Shown here one piece after another: positions 34,038-42,713 of a DNA stretch of 64,000 nucleotides. How positions within the stretch are numbered: position 1 is the stretch's first letter; every line of letters starts with the position of its first letter. Location of the stretch: assembly GCF_021025955.1 (NCBI RefSeq), contig NZ_JAJNCL010000001.1, forward strand, positions 434,001-498,000. The letters run 5' to 3'. A program made the position numbers and the translations under genes. Origin of the DNA: Rhodococcus qingshengii (GTDB lineage: Bacteria; Actinomycetota; Actinomycetes; Mycobacteriales; Mycobacteriaceae). The notes below the pieces were generated by a model. That model saw only the letters and a list, made by a program, of their open reading frames with translations. It searched no databases and had not been told where the DNA came from.

Positions 34038-35408
34038 TCACGCCTTTCCGAGGAGGTCGCGGTGTGCTCGTGCGACATCCGAGGCCACGACATCCTCGTC
34101 GACGGTGGTGACTCGGCCGTCGGCAATGATGATTCGACCGTTCACGAGCAGTAACTTCAGAGGGGGAGTCGAGCCGAGTACGAGCGCCGCCACCGGATCG
34201 GTGATGCCGGCATGCGCGATGGTGTCGAGTTTCCACACCGCCAGGTCGGCAAGTTTTCCGACCTCGATCGATCCGATCTCGCCCTCGCGGCCCAGAACTC
34301 GTGCGCCGCCGATCGTTCCTAATTCCAAGGCTTTTCGCACCGTCATCGTCTGCGGTCCGTCCTTCGCGCGAGCAAACAGAAGCGCATGACGAGACTCCTC
34401 GATCAGACTGCATGCTTCGTTGCTCGCCGCGCCGTCCACACCGAGGCCCACGGTGACCCCGCCGTTAACCAGATCGGCGGCACGGGCGATACCGGCTCCC
34501 AGGCGCGCATTGGAGGTCGGGCAGTGCGCCGCCGCAGTTCCGGTTCGCGCCATCGTCTCGATACCGGCATCGTCGAGATGGACTGCGTGGGCGTACCAGA
34601 CGTCCGGGCCCACCCAACCGACGCGTTCCATGTATTCGACCGGCGTGCAACCGAAATGCTCTCGGCAGAAGCTCTCCTCGTCCAGGGTCTCGGCCAGATG
34701 CGTATGCATACGCACGACGTTTTCGCGGGCCAGCGTCGCGGACTCTCGGAGCAATGACTCCGTCACCGAGAAGGGTGAGCAGGGGGCTACCGCGATCTGC
34801 AGCATCGAACCGGGATTCGGGTCGTGCCAACGGTCGATCACCGACTGCGTGCCGGTCAGGATGTCGTCGAGTTTTTCCACGACGTGATCCGGTGGCAGGC
34901 CGCCGGAACTCTGGCCGAGATCCATCGACCCACGACACGGGTGGAATCGAAGGCCGACCTGCGCAGCGGCGGTGATTTCGGCCTCGAAAACGTCGCCGGC
35001 GTCGCGGGGAACGACGTACTGGTGGTCGGTGGTGGTCGTACATCCGGTTTTTGCCAACCACGTGAGGCCGCCGGTGGCCGCCACGTGGACGGCGTCGGCG
35101 TCGATACCCGCCCAGACGGGGTACAGCGTGGTCAGCCACTCGAAGAGTGTCGAGTCTGCTGCCAGGCCACGGGTGATCCATTGGTAGAGATGATGATGAG
35201 TGTTGACCAGACCGGGTGTGATCAGGCAACCGTTGCCGTCGATCACTTGCGCATTCGGGTGCACGGGGGCCTTTCCGGCCCCCACGTCGACGATCTTGTT
35301 GCCCGAGATCACGACGTAGCCGTCGGAGTGCTCGGAGCGGTCGCCGTCCATCGTGACGACATGGGCGCCCGCCACGACGAGTGTTGTCCCGAGAGCTGAT
35401 TCGGTCAC
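34038..35408 (-). CDS. 8-oxoguanine deaminase-type amidohydrolase
   Basis: 456 residues of the COG0402 amidohydrolase group. The metal-binding site is formed by HHH in GLVNTHHHLYQW, RMHTHLAE, the His of YAHAVHLDD and the Asp of VGLGVDGAASNE. The HHHLYQWITRG and LFEWLTTLYPVW segments are typical of enzymes annotated as 8-oxoguanine deaminase, which convert 8-oxoguanine directly to urate and ammonia. That product feeds the uricase encoded just upstream, which supports the call over guanine or hydroxyatrazine deamination. The GTG at 35408 overlaps the uricase stop (GTGA). It is gene four of six in the purine operon. Confidence 0.84.
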   Translation of the reverse strand: MTESALGTTLVVAGAHVVTMDGDRSEHSDGYVVISGNKIVDVGAGKAPVHPNAQVIDGNGCLITPGLVNTHHHLYQWITRGLAADSTLFEWLTTLYPVWAGIDADAVHVAATGGLTWLAKTGCTTTTDHQYVVPRDAGDVFEAEITAAAQVGLRFHPCRGSMDLGQSSGGLPPDHVVEKLDDILTGTQSVIDRWHDPNPGSMLQIAVAPCSPFSVTESLLRESATLARENVVRMHTHLAETLDEESFCREHFGCTPVEYMERVGWVGPDVWYAHAVHLDDAGIETMARTGTAAAHCPTSNARLGAGIARAADLVNGGVTVGLGVDGAASNEACSLIEESRHALLFARAKDGPQTMTVRKALELGTIGGARVLGREGEIGSIEVGKLADLAVWKLDTIAHAGITDPVAALVLGSTPPLKLLLVNGRIIIADGRVTTVDEDVVASDVARAHRDLLGKA

Positions 35409-36382
35409 GACAACCAGCCGGCATAGGTGGTCCACGAGGGTCCCGCGTCTGGTGCGTCGGATCGACTGACCGCCGCTTGGATAAGGCCGTACGGACGATC
35501 CGCAGCGTGGAACACCTCGTTGTCGTTCTCCACTCCGAAGCGGCCGAGTGCATATTCGAAATGATGCTTGTTGGGGGCGGACAGTCGAACTTCCGCGATG
35601 ATCGGGAATTCCTCGAGGATTGCCTTGCCGATGTGGAAGAGCGTCTGCTGCAGGGCAAGTGAATGTACCTGTGCGAACTGCTTGACGATCTGTGCCTTGA
35701 TGCCCGCGTAGACCGATTCCCAGTCGACGTCGGTGGTGACGAATCGCCACTGGGCGACCAACGTCGTCGCCATGACGCGGTCGTCGGTCGGCTCCAGAAT
35801 CGTGTACGGATCTTCGAGGAAACCCGAGAACTCACTACCGGTCGATTTGAGGATCACCAGGTCCTTCAAGCCGCCGATCACCCACGTCCCGGCATCGGCT
35901 GTCCCCGTATCGGAGATGGTGATCGACGCCGTTCGAACTTCCTGCCCCTTCCGAATCCAGGTGTAGTCGTGCTCGCTGCCGTCGACAACCGCACGCTCCC
36001 AGGCGTATTCCTCGATCTCGATCCGCGCGCCACTGACCGGTTCGATGTCGTCGACGAAATGGCGGGCGAGTTCGAGTCCGTACGTCTCGATCGAGATCAG
36101 ACCCTTTTCCTTGGCATAGGAATAGGCCGTTTGCTTCTGCGTGTCGGTCGGCAGAACCTTCGACTGATCACCGGTGAGGTACGCGTCGGCAAAATCTCCA
36201 CGCAGGCAGGTGGAGACGTTGATGTCGTGAATCTCGTGACGGGGGGTGTCTCGATAGATTCGGACTACCCGATTTTCCGCTTTGCCGTACTGGTGACCCG
36301 AGAGTTCGATCGATCCGCTCAACCGTTCGGCGCTTGTATTGCCGGTCGTGATGTTGCCGGTTGTGATGTTTTCGGTAGTCAC
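35405..36382 (-). CDS. uox: Urate oxidase (uricase)
   Basis: Cofactor-free uricase of 325 residues that oxidises urate to 5-hydroxyisourate with O2. Two T-fold repeats are recognisable: YGKAENRVVRIYRD with the catalytic Lys near residue 32, FADAYLTGDQSKVLPTDTQKQT with the Thr of the Lys-Thr pair, and the second-half VAQWRFV and EVRLSAPNKHHFEYALGRF. The start is GTG 36382 with GGGAG upstream; it lies four bases after the hiuH stop. The first 20 residues are a short Asn-Ile-Thr-Thr-Gly repeat not expected in uricases. The tail lacks an obvious peroxisomal signal, as expected for bacteria. Confidence 0.95.
   Translation of the reverse strand: MTTENITTGNITTGNTSAERLSGSIELSGHQYGKAENRVVRIYRDTPRHEIHDINVSTCLRGDFADAYLTGDQSKVLPTDTQKQTAYSYAKEKGLISIETYGLELARHFVDDIEPVSGARIEIEEYAWERAVVDGSEHDYTWIRKGQEVRTASITISDTGTADAGTWVIGGLKDLVILKSTGSEFSGFLEDPYTILEPTDDRVMATTLVAQWRFVTTDVDWESVYAGIKAQIVKQFAQVHSLALQQTLFHIGKAILEEFPIIAEVRLSAPNKHHFEYALGRFGVENDNEVFHAADRPYGLIQAAVSRSDAPDAGPSWTTYAGWLS
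36341..36370 (-). repeat. Two tandem 15-base repeats in the uox 5' end
   Basis: GCCGGTCGTGATGTT (36341-36355) and GCCGGTTGTGATGTT (36356-36370) differ at one base and encode Asn-Ile-Thr-Thr-Gly twice on the minus strand, followed by a partial third copy. They enlarge a low-complexity N-terminus and could vary in copy number between strains. Confidence 0.7.
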
Positions 36383-36386
36383 GTGT

Positions 36387-36716
36387 TCAGCTCCCGCGAT
36401 AGGTGGAATAAGCAAAGGGCGACAGCAACAATGGGACGTGATAGCCCCGTGCCGTGTCGTCCACCCGGAAGGTCACTGTCACTTCCGGGTAGAAGTTCTC
36501 TTGTCCGTTGGTCTCGAAATACGTTCCGGTGTCGAAAGTCAGGGTGTAGTGGCCGGCGGTCAGGCCGCCCGGAGCAAGTTCGGGGATGCGGCCGTCGGAA
36601 TCGGTCTCGGCAGTGGTGATCGTGGCGCCGCCTCGGTCACGAAGTTCGACGCGAATCCCCGCCGCGGGATTGCCCGTCGTCGCGTCGAGAACGTGCGTGC
36701 TCAGGGACCTGCTCAT
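36387..36716 (-). CDS. uraH: 5-Hydroxyisourate hydrolase (transthyretin-like)
   Basis: 109 residues, typical for the family. The N-terminal LSTHVLDATTGNPAAGI carries the catalytic His, HYTLTFDTGTYF and FYPEVTVTF follow, and the protein ends in the diagnostic Tyr-Arg-Gly-Ser. It hydrolyses 5-hydroxyisourate, the uricase product, to OHCU. ATG 36716 overlaps the end of the decarboxylase gene (ATGA), and the uricase gene follows four bases after its stop. The three enzymes thus convert urate to S-allantoin from adjacent, translationally coupled genes, limiting accumulation of the unstable intermediates. Confidence 0.96.
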   Translation of the reverse strand: MSRSLSTHVLDATTGNPAAGIRVELRDRGGATITTAETDSDGRIPELAPGGLTAGHYTLTFDTGTYFETNGQENFYPEVTVTFRVDDTARGYHVPLLLSPFAYSTYRGS

Positions 36717-37231
36717 GCTGCGCCTCCGGCGAGTGAATCGATCAGACGGGCAAGTCTGATCCGATTGATGGCGGCCAATTCAGTTCGAAGCACGGAACGC
36801 TCGGTCGCCGGGTCGTTTCGGAGACGACCTCGAAGGATGTCGAGGAGCTCCGTTCCAGATTTCCCCGACGCGCAGACCAGGTAAACATGGCCGAATTTGT
36901 CCTCGTACTCGGCGTTCTTCTGCCGAAGTTCCGCGAATATATCTTCTGTCGCGGACGAAACGCCCGACTGCTCCCGGATCGAGGACGCGCTCTCGGTTCG
37001 CTCGCCGATTCGCGGGTGGCCGGACAGTGCGTCGTCGATCTCGGATTCGGGAAGCTTGGCCAGCACCGCATCTGCCGTGTCGAACAGAGCCTTCAGATCG
37101 GCAAAGGGGCGCGACCCGGCGATTTGCTCTGCCCACATGGCGGAATGGCAACACTCGAGCAGGGCTGCGACTGCCTGGTGGTCACCGAGCGCGTCGAAGG
37201 CTCCGAGACCACTGGAATTCGTTGTAGGCAT
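36713..37231 (-). CDS. uraD: OHCU decarboxylase
   Basis: 172 residues. It decarboxylates 2-oxo-4-hydroxy-4-carboxy-5-ureidoimidazoline to S-allantoin. The family motifs are ECCHSAMWAEQ, the catalytic His-Pro in LSGHPRIGE and the late YEDKFGHVYLVCASGKS. The ATG at 37231 is preferred over an upstream in-frame codon since the conserved part begins shortly after and GTGGA precedes it. It is first in the six-gene operon running down to xdh. The 130 bases upstream (37232-37361) hold its promoter and that of the divergent phosphatase gene, but no clear operator was seen. Allantoinase genes are not in the window. Confidence 0.93.
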   Translation of the reverse strand: MPTTNSSGLGAFDALGDHQAVAALLECCHSAMWAEQIAGSRPFADLKALFDTADAVLAKLPESEIDDALSGHPRIGERTESASSIREQSGVSSATEDIFAELRQKNAEYEDKFGHVYLVCASGKSGTELLDILRGRLRNDPATERSVLRTELAAINRIRLARLIDSLAGGAA

Positions 37232-37361
37232 GTCCACAGGATTACTTGAGCATGTTACGGATCTGTAGCGCAGCAATTACGGGAGATGATGTGTCTCGAT
37301 CTTGTTTCTCCGGCCGCCCTTTCCGGATCACACTTTCTTGGCGACCGATACATTCTCAGGT

Positions 37362-38162
37362 ATGACCGACACTCCGAAGCTGTCTTCCGTCGTACCGTCC
37401 CTGGCGAACCTCCGAGACATCGGTGGCCCCGAATCGAGCTTCGGTGGCACCGTCCGCACCAGGAGCGTGTTTCGTTCCACGGACCTGGCATCGCTCAGTG
37501 CGGAGGGAGCACAGACCCTCGCCGATCTGGGAATCGTCACGATCTACGATCTGCGCACCGAATCCGAACGTGAGACGGCGCCGGACCTGACGCCGGAAGG
37601 TATCCGGGAACTCGGCCTGGACGTATTGGCGGACAAGCAGTATCGCGCCATTCCAGCTCAGATGCAGCAGATGATCGCCGACCCGGCATTCGCTGCCGAA
37701 GCGTTGGGCAGCGGCCAGGCACTCGAATACTTCCAGGGAAGCTACCGCGATTTCGTGACCTTGCCGAGTGCGGTCGCGTCGTACCGGCAACTATTCGTCG
37801 ACTTGGCGCAGCCGTCCAGCTCGCCGGCTCTCGTTCACTGCACCACGGGCAAGGATCGCACGGGTTGGGCAGCGGCCGCGTTACTGCTGTTCCTGGGTGC
37901 CTCCGAGGACGCGGTCTTCGCGGACTACCTCGAAACCAACAAGATTCTGTTGCCGATGTTCGCGCCACTCCTCGAACGATTCGAGGCGAAGGGTATCGAC
38001 CCGACTCTGCTCGAAGGTGTCCTCGGTGTCAGGCGCGAGTACCTGGAGGCGTCGATGGCAGAGCTCGAGCAGGTCCACGGATCGATCGAGGCGTACTTCG
38101 CTGACGGCCTGAAGATCGACGCGTCGACCCAGGACCAATTGCGGAGCAACCTGCTCAGCTGA
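37362..38162 (+). CDS. Tyrosine phosphatase, PtpB-like
   Basis: 266 residues. The catalytic P-loop HCTTGKDRTGW places Cys160 and Arg166 as in CX5R phosphatases, and the Lys-Asp inside the loop is typical of the PtpB group (dual/triple specificity, with phosphoinositide activity in M. tuberculosis PtpB). An N-terminal NLRDIGG and the IYDLRTESER segment match this family. The ATG at 37362 fits the NLRDIGG start; an in-frame region upstream is ignored. The function here is unknown. The mycobacterial protein is secreted, but no signal peptide is visible. Its stop abuts the convergent VanZ-like gene. Confidence 0.88.
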   Translation: MTDTPKLSSVVPSLANLRDIGGPESSFGGTVRTRSVFRSTDLASLSAEGAQTLADLGIVTIYDLRTESERETAPDLTPEGIRELGLDVLADKQYRAIPAQMQQMIADPAFAAEALGSGQALEYFQGSYRDFVTLPSAVASYRQLFVDLAQPSSSPALVHCTTGKDRTGWAAAALLLFLGASEDAVFADYLETNKILLPMFAPLLERFEAKGIDPTLLEGVLGVRREYLEASMAELEQVHGSIEAYFADGLKIDASTQDQLRSNLLS

Positions 38163-38525
38163 TCAGGACCTGCTCGGCTCGTCGTCGCGGGCCGTTCGAC
38201 GCCGCATCACGAGGCTGACGATACCGATCCCGATGGCAATGCCGAGCAGGTCGGCGGTGCCGTCCCATATCGAACCCGAACGCGAAATGGGCAGCGCTGC
38301 TTGAAGAACCTCGGATGTCGCGGCAAAGATCACCAGCCACACCGCCGTGAGCCACGCCGGGATCCGGGCGTGCAGCGAGGTGATCGCCAACACCACGAAC
38401 ATCAACGTGTGGGTGATCTTGTCGGTGTTCTCCGGGCTCGACGGCACGGTGGAGCCCGGAGAGAACAACATGATCAGGGCAATGACCACGGCTATCGCCA
38501 GCGGCCAGTATCGGTTGTTCTTCAA
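38163..38525 (-). CDS. VanZ-like membrane protein
   Basis: 120 residues with four hydrophobic segments (WPLAIAVVIALIMLFSP, ITHTLMFVVLAITSLHA, WLTAVWLVIFAATSEVLQ, DLLGIAIGIGIVSLVM). The Asp-Lys-x-x-H of NTDKITHTLMF and the Glu of TSEVLQ match the VanZ-like family. Some members affect teicoplanin resistance, while most are uncharacterised. It is third of three overlapping genes: its ATG overlaps the stop of the GNAT-like gene (ATGA). The stop codon is directly adjacent to the convergent phosphatase stop, so there is no intergenic space. Confidence 0.8.
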   Translation of the reverse strand: MKNNRYWPLAIAVVIALIMLFSPGSTVPSSPENTDKITHTLMFVVLAITSLHARIPAWLTAVWLVIFAATSEVLQAALPISRSGSIWDGTADLLGIAIGIGIVSLVMRRRTARDDEPSRS

Positions 38526-38872
38526 TTCGTCTGCCCCTCGACGACAACGAGTCCGAGTGCACCCTCTGCGAACCTCGTGACAGCCTCGGCAGCTGTCGAG
38601 AGTGCCTCGGTGTGCCCGTCGCGGGCCCAGCCGGTGAGCAGAGCGGTGGAGTCGAGAGGCGTCAGAACGACCTCGGCGAGAAGCTCACCGGTGTTGGGTT
38701 GGCACACGGCCCAGGAGTAGACGCTGTTTTCATTCCACTGAACGCTCCGCTGACTCACGTACTCGGGGTCGGTGATACCGCCGTCGGCAAGCGCTGGGCG
38801 GTCGTCCACACGCTCGTCTGCGCGCAATGCCCGCAGATACCAGCCACCTGCGTTGATCTCGATCGGCTCCAT
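38522..38872 (-). CDS. Short GNAT-like protein, probably degenerate
   Basis: 116 residues. The order of elements resembles the first two-thirds of RimJ-type acetyltransferases: WYLRALRADE at the start, a YSWAVCQPNTGELLAEVVL beta-hairpin, then GWARDGHTEALSTAAEAVTRFA where the acetyl-CoA loop and helix would be. The usual Gln/Arg-x-x-Gly-x-Gly/Ala loop is not intact, and the C-terminal third of the fold is missing. It is therefore unlikely to be an ordinary acetyltransferase and may be a binding protein or a decaying gene kept for translational coupling. It overlaps both neighbours (TGATG upstream, ATGA downstream). Confidence 0.65.
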   Translation of the reverse strand: MEPIEINAGGWYLRALRADERVDDRPALADGGITDPEYVSQRSVQWNENSVYSWAVCQPNTGELLAEVVLTPLDSTALLTGWARDGHTEALSTAAEAVTRFAEGALGLVVVEGQTN

Positions 38873-39297
38873 CAGTCGGAGTCCCGCTCGCGGCGGCGCT
38901 TGGCTTTGCGTTCCCTGTCGGTGCCGAACAGCAGCGCACCGGCAAGGGGAATGGCGAGGAACCACAACCAGGTACCGGTGACGAAGAACAGGATCACCGC
39001 GAGAATCGGGATGACGGCCATGATCCGTCCGGACCAGTCGGGGTTGAACCCTCGCTCCGCCGGTGCGTCGGGAGGCGTCACCATCGACAGGGGAGCGGTG
39101 CCGGGGGCTTGATAGTTGCCCGGTAGATCGGCGAACACCGGAACGAGTTCACTGCGAGTTGTTGCGGCACTGACGATTCCGCTTCTCTCGTCGAATTCCG
39201 TGACGGTGAGGCGCCCTGCAGCGAAATGCTCGCTCAGGAGATCGAGTGCCTGCTCGCGTTCTGCAGTGCCGATGCGAATGTCGGGGACGTCAGCCAT
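38872..39297 (-). CDS. DUF1707 domain membrane protein
   Basis: 141 residues. The DUF1707/SHOCT-like N-terminal motif RIGTAEREQALDLLSEHFAAGRLTVTEFDERS is unmistakable. It is followed by a Pro-rich linker, two membrane segments (IMAVIPILAVILFFVTG and WLWFLAIPLAGALLF) and a basic tail. The function of the family is unknown; members are widespread in actinobacterial membranes. It is first in a three-gene overlapping set with the GNAT-like and VanZ-like genes. An 18-bp hairpin separates it from accA3 upstream. Confidence 0.82.
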   Translation of the reverse strand: MADVPDIRIGTAEREQALDLLSEHFAAGRLTVTEFDERSGIVSAATTRSELVPVFADLPGNYQAPGTAPLSMVTPPDAPAERGFNPDWSGRIMAVIPILAVILFFVTGTWLWFLAIPLAGALLFGTDRERKAKRRRERDSD

Positions 39298-39320
39298 CGT
39301 TACAGCCTACTCAAACGACT

Positions 39321-39360
39321 GTGCGCCTTTCCGGTAGTGGGGACTACCGGAAAGGCGCAC
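39321..39360. terminator. 18-bp perfect hairpin between accA3 and the DUF1707 gene
   Basis: GTGCGCCTTTCCGGTAGT (39321-39338), loop GGGG, then the exact complement (39343-39360). It begins 14 bases past the accA3 stop on the minus strand and 24 bases before the DUF1707 start. Both genes run the same way, so it would end accA3 transcription. There is no T-run on the minus-strand exit side. Confidence 0.8.
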
Positions 39361-39373
39361 GGGGCCGGAGGCC

Positions 39374-41170
39374 CTACTTCAGTTCTGCGAGAACCGTTCC
39401 CTGCGTGATTGCTGCACCCGGCTCGACGGACAGTCCGGTGACGACACCGGCCTTGTGCGCGTTGACGGGGTTTTCCATCTTCATGGCTTCGAGAACCGCG
39501 ATCAGATCGCCTTCGGCAACTTCCTGGCCTTCGGTCACTGCGACCTTCACGACGGTGCCCTGCATCGGAGCGGTGACAGCGTCACCCGATGCTGCACCTC
39601 CGCCGGCGCCGCCGCGCTTGCGCGCCTTCGGCTTCTTGCGGATCGCACCGGAGGCAGCGCCGCCGCCGTTGCCGAGCGAGAACTGGCCCGGGAGGGAGAC
39701 CTCGACGCGACGTCCACCGACCTCGACGACGACGTTCTGACGCGGCAGAGCCTCGTCCTCGTCGTCGGCCGGGGCACCGGAACCGGCGTACGGCTCGATG
39801 GTGTTTTCCCAGTCGGTTTCGATCCACTTGGTGTAGATGTCGAACTTCTCGCCGTCACCGACGAATGCCGGGTTCTCGACGATGTGGCGGTGGAACGGGA
39901 GGACGGTCGCGAGGCCGTCGATCTCGAACTCGGCCAGGGCGCGCGATGCCCGCTGGAGGGCTTCTTCGCGGGTCGCTCCGGTGACGATGAGCTTGGCGAG
40001 CATGGAGTCGAACTGTCCACCGATGACGTCGCCGGCGACGACACCGGAATCGACGCGAACGCCGGGGCCTGTGGGCTCGCGGTAGACGGAGACCGGACCG
40101 GGGGCAGGCATGAAGCCGCGACCGGCGTCTTCACCGTTGATGCGGAACTCGAAGGAGTGTCCACGCGGGGTGGGATCTTCCTTGATGGAGAGTTCTTCGC
40201 CGTTGGCGATGAGGAACTGCTGACGCACGAGGTCGATGCCCGCGGTCTCTTCCGTCACGGGGTGCTCGACCTGCAGGCGGGTGTTGACCTCGAGGAAGGA
40301 AATGGTGTCGCCCTGAACCAGGTACTCGACCGTTCCGGCTCCGTAGTAGCCGGCTTCCTTGCAGATGGCCTTCGCGGACGCGTGGATGCGTGCACGCTGG
40401 TCGTCCGTCAGGAAGGGGGCCGGAGCCTCTTCGACGAGCTTCTGGAAGCGACGCTGCAGCGAGCAGTCGCGGGTACCGGCGACGACGACGTTGCCGTGCT
40501 GGTCGGCGATGACCTGAGCCTCGACGTGGCGGGCCTTGTCGAGGTACTGCTCGACGAAGCACTCGCCGCGACCGAAGGCTGCGATGGCCTCACGGGTTGC
40601 CGACTCGAACAGCTCGGGGATTTCCTCGATGGTCTGCGCGACCTTCATGCCGCGCCCACCGCCGCCGAAGGCAGCCTTGATCGCAACCGGTACGCCGTAT
40701 TCCTTGGCGAATGCCACGACCTCGTCGGCGCCCTTGACGGGATCCTTGGTGCCGGCCGCCATCGGTGCCTTCGCACGCTCCGCGATGTGGCGAGCGGTGA
40801 CCTTGTCGCCGAGGTCGCGGATGGACTGCGGCGAGGGACCGATCCAGATCAGGTTCGCGTCGATGACCGCCTGGGCGAAGTCGGCGTTCTCGGAGAGGAA
40901 ACCGTAGCCGGGGTGGATGGCGTCGGCGCCGGATTTCTTGGCTGCGTCGAGGATCTTGTCGAACACGAGGTAGGACTCGGCGGACGTCTGTCCACCGAGG
41001 GCGAATGCCTCGTCTGCGAGCTTCACGAACTGCGCTTCTGCATCGGGCTCGGCGTAGACGGCAACGCTGCCGTAGCCGGCATCCTTGGCCGCCCGGATGA
41101 CCCGTACCGCGATTTCACCGCGGTTCGCGACAAGCACCTTCGTAATGTGCGCGCTGGCATGACTGGGCAC
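39374..41170 (-). CDS. accA3: Acyl-CoA carboxylase alpha subunit (biotin carboxylase-BCCP)
   Basis: 598 residues. The biotin carboxylase domain ([28 protein letters not shown], the ATP-grasp loop [13 protein letters not shown] and [14 protein letters not shown]) fills about residues 10-455. A basic linker follows, and the BCCP domain carries the biotinylated Lys in [11 protein letters not shown] about 30 residues from the end. It carboxylates biotin for AccD-type partners making malonyl/methylmalonyl-CoA, and is modified by BirA (53182-54036). GTG 41170 has AGGAGG seven bases before it. The 138-base gap upstream gives it its own promoter. A long open frame antisense to it is a GC-bias shadow. 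Confidence 0.96.
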   Translation of the reverse strand: MPSHASAHITKVLVANRGEIAVRVIRAAKDAGYGSVAVYAEPDAEAQFVKLADEAFALGGQTSAESYLVFDKILDAAKKSGADAIHPGYGFLSENADFAQAVIDANLIWIGPSPQSIRDLGDKVTARHIAERAKAPMAAGTKDPVKGADEVVAFAKEYGVPVAIKAAFGGGGRGMKVAQTIEEIPELFESATREAIAAFGRGECFVEQYLDKARHVEAQVIADQHGNVVVAGTRDCSLQRRFQKLVEEAPAPFLTDDQRARIHASAKAICKEAGYYGAGTVEYLVQGDTISFLEVNTRLQVEHPVTEETAGIDLVRQQFLIANGEELSIKEDPTPRGHSFEFRINGEDAGRGFMPAPGPVSVYREPTGPGVRVDSGVVAGDVIGGQFDSMLAKLIVTGATREEALQRASRALAEFEIDGLATVLPFHRHIVENPAFVGDGEKFDIYTKWIETDWENTIEPYAGSGAPADDEDEALPRQNVVVEVGGRRVEVSLPGQFSLGNGGGAASGAIRKKPKARKRGGAGGGAASGDAVTAPMQGTVVKVAVTEGQEVAEGDLIAVLEAMKMENPVNAHKAGVVTGLSVEPGAAITQGTVLAELK

Positions 41171-41308
41171 TGAGCCTCCTGTGGTTCGCATAGTCTGTCT
41201 CCGCGGTGTATTCCTCTGGGATTTCACCATCGGGGGATTGGCATCACTTCGGAGTGTATGCATCGCTTCGGCGCTGGTTGTAACCGGATCGCTAAAGCCC
41301 ACTCCGGC

Positions 41309-42709
41309 TTAGGAAACGGTTTCGAAAACTACCGATGAGTAGCTGTCGGAGGTGCCGGTGTCCGGTTCGGTGACGATTTCTTCGACGATCCGGCGCAGTG
41401 CGGCCACGTAGGCGTGGACCGCGGCATTCGCCGTCTCGTTGCCTGGGTACCTGACTGCGAGGTTGAGGCCCTGGGGTGTGCGGTTGATCCAGATGTAGAC
41501 GTCGTGCGTGTATGCCTTGCTTCGGAGTGCTCTAGCGTTCCATTCGGGCCACTGTGCGGCCTCGGGTACAAAGCGAACGTCCATGTAGGACACCACGAAT
41601 CGCGGTCGGATGGGCGTTCCGAGGTGCTCGCCGATCCGATCGAACGGGACAGCGGCGGCAGGCTTGACCGAAGCGATCGAGTCGGCGGCGCGCTTCGCGA
41701 GGTCGCCGAACGAACAGTCCGATCCGACCACGAACTCGACCGGGCACAGTCCGACGAACCAACCGAGCGCCCCCGCCCACTCCTGAGCGCTGCGGGTGTG
41801 GACCGGCGTCACGACCTCGAATCGATCGGCCGCCGCGACTTCACGACCCACGGCGGCAAGACCACCGAGAAGTCCGGCGAAATACCCGACACCGGCGGCT
41901 GCGCACGTCGAACTGAAGGCCTTTGACTGGTCGGCGTCGAGCAGCCAGGTCGACAGGCCGTTCTGAGAATCGGGTCCACGTTCACCGATCGGTAGCGGGA
42001 ACTGGGGTAATCCGTCCGTGTCGAGAGCCCTACGCCAGATCTCGACCGCAGCCTTCTCGGCTTCCATGTCGGTCATCTGCTCGCGCTCGACGGCACCGAA
42101 ATCGACGTAACTGCCCACCGGAAACAGATTTGCAGCACTACCGGTCGAGGCCTCGCGGTACAGCGCACCGATCTCGTGGGCGACCAGGACGATCGAGAAA
42201 CCGTCGATGATCGAGTGATCCGCCGCGAAGAACACGGTGAACGGACCGTCGCCACCGCGTGGCGTCAACGTCGCGAAGACGTACGACGGCCAACTGTGCG
42301 GGGACGCGTAATCGTCGAACAAGCGGTGAAGGTGATCGAAGTTGTCCTGGCTGGACGCGTCGTAGCCGTGGCTGACGACGCCGATGTCGATTCCGCCAAT
42401 CGGGACGGTGTGCCGGGTGATCTCGCCACTCGACGGCTCGAGGACGGTATGCGAGCGCAGAACTTCGTGGCGATCGATCCACCGGCCGAGAGCGGCTCGG
42501 AACGCATCGACGTCGAGTGGACCGGAAATCTCGAAAGCTGTTCCCAGCCAAGACTTGTCGCCTGCGCCTGCAGCGGAACGGCTGAGATGTGCCTCGTGAA
42601 TGTAGGAGACGGGCCGCGGATCCGGAACCCAGGGCCCGGTTGCGCACGGCAACCATTCGACGAGTGCGCCGGCCGGAATCGCATAGTCGGCCAGTTCGGT
42701 GAACTCCAT
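41309..42709 (-). CDS. PapA-like condensation-domain acyltransferase (first)
   Basis: 466 residues of the condensation/PapA fold, which acylates glycolipids or other alcohols from acyl-CoA or acyl carriers. The catalytic motif is H165-SII-D169-G170, in a DHSIIDGFS context. The C-terminal half has WAGALGWFVGLCPVEF and a late YTHDVYIWINRTPQGLNLAVRYPG. The gene is inserted between sufE (4 bases upstream) and accA3, which are adjacent in M. tuberculosis to my knowledge. It is related in layout to two further copies at 44151-47107. The acyl donor and acceptor are unknown. Confidence 0.84.
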   Translation of the reverse strand: MEFTELADYAIPAGALVEWLPCATGPWVPDPRPVSYIHEAHLSRSAAGAGDKSWLGTAFEISGPLDVDAFRAALGRWIDRHEVLRSHTVLEPSSGEITRHTVPIGGIDIGVVSHGYDASSQDNFDHLHRLFDDYASPHSWPSYVFATLTPRGGDGPFTVFFAADHSIIDGFSIVLVAHEIGALYREASTGSAANLFPVGSYVDFGAVEREQMTDMEAEKAAVEIWRRALDTDGLPQFPLPIGERGPDSQNGLSTWLLDADQSKAFSSTCAAAGVGYFAGLLGGLAAVGREVAAADRFEVVTPVHTRSAQEWAGALGWFVGLCPVEFVVGSDCSFGDLAKRAADSIASVKPAAAVPFDRIGEHLGTPIRPRFVVSYMDVRFVPEAAQWPEWNARALRSKAYTHDVYIWINRTPQGLNLAVRYPGNETANAAVHAYVAALRRIVEEIVTEPDTGTSDSYSSVVFETVS

Positions 42710-42713
42710 GTTT

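Noticed and set aside
39455-41173. Long open frame antisense to accA3 (over 570 codons)
   Set aside because: It mirrors accA3 codon by codon and shows no recognisable domain; high third-position GC creates such shadows.
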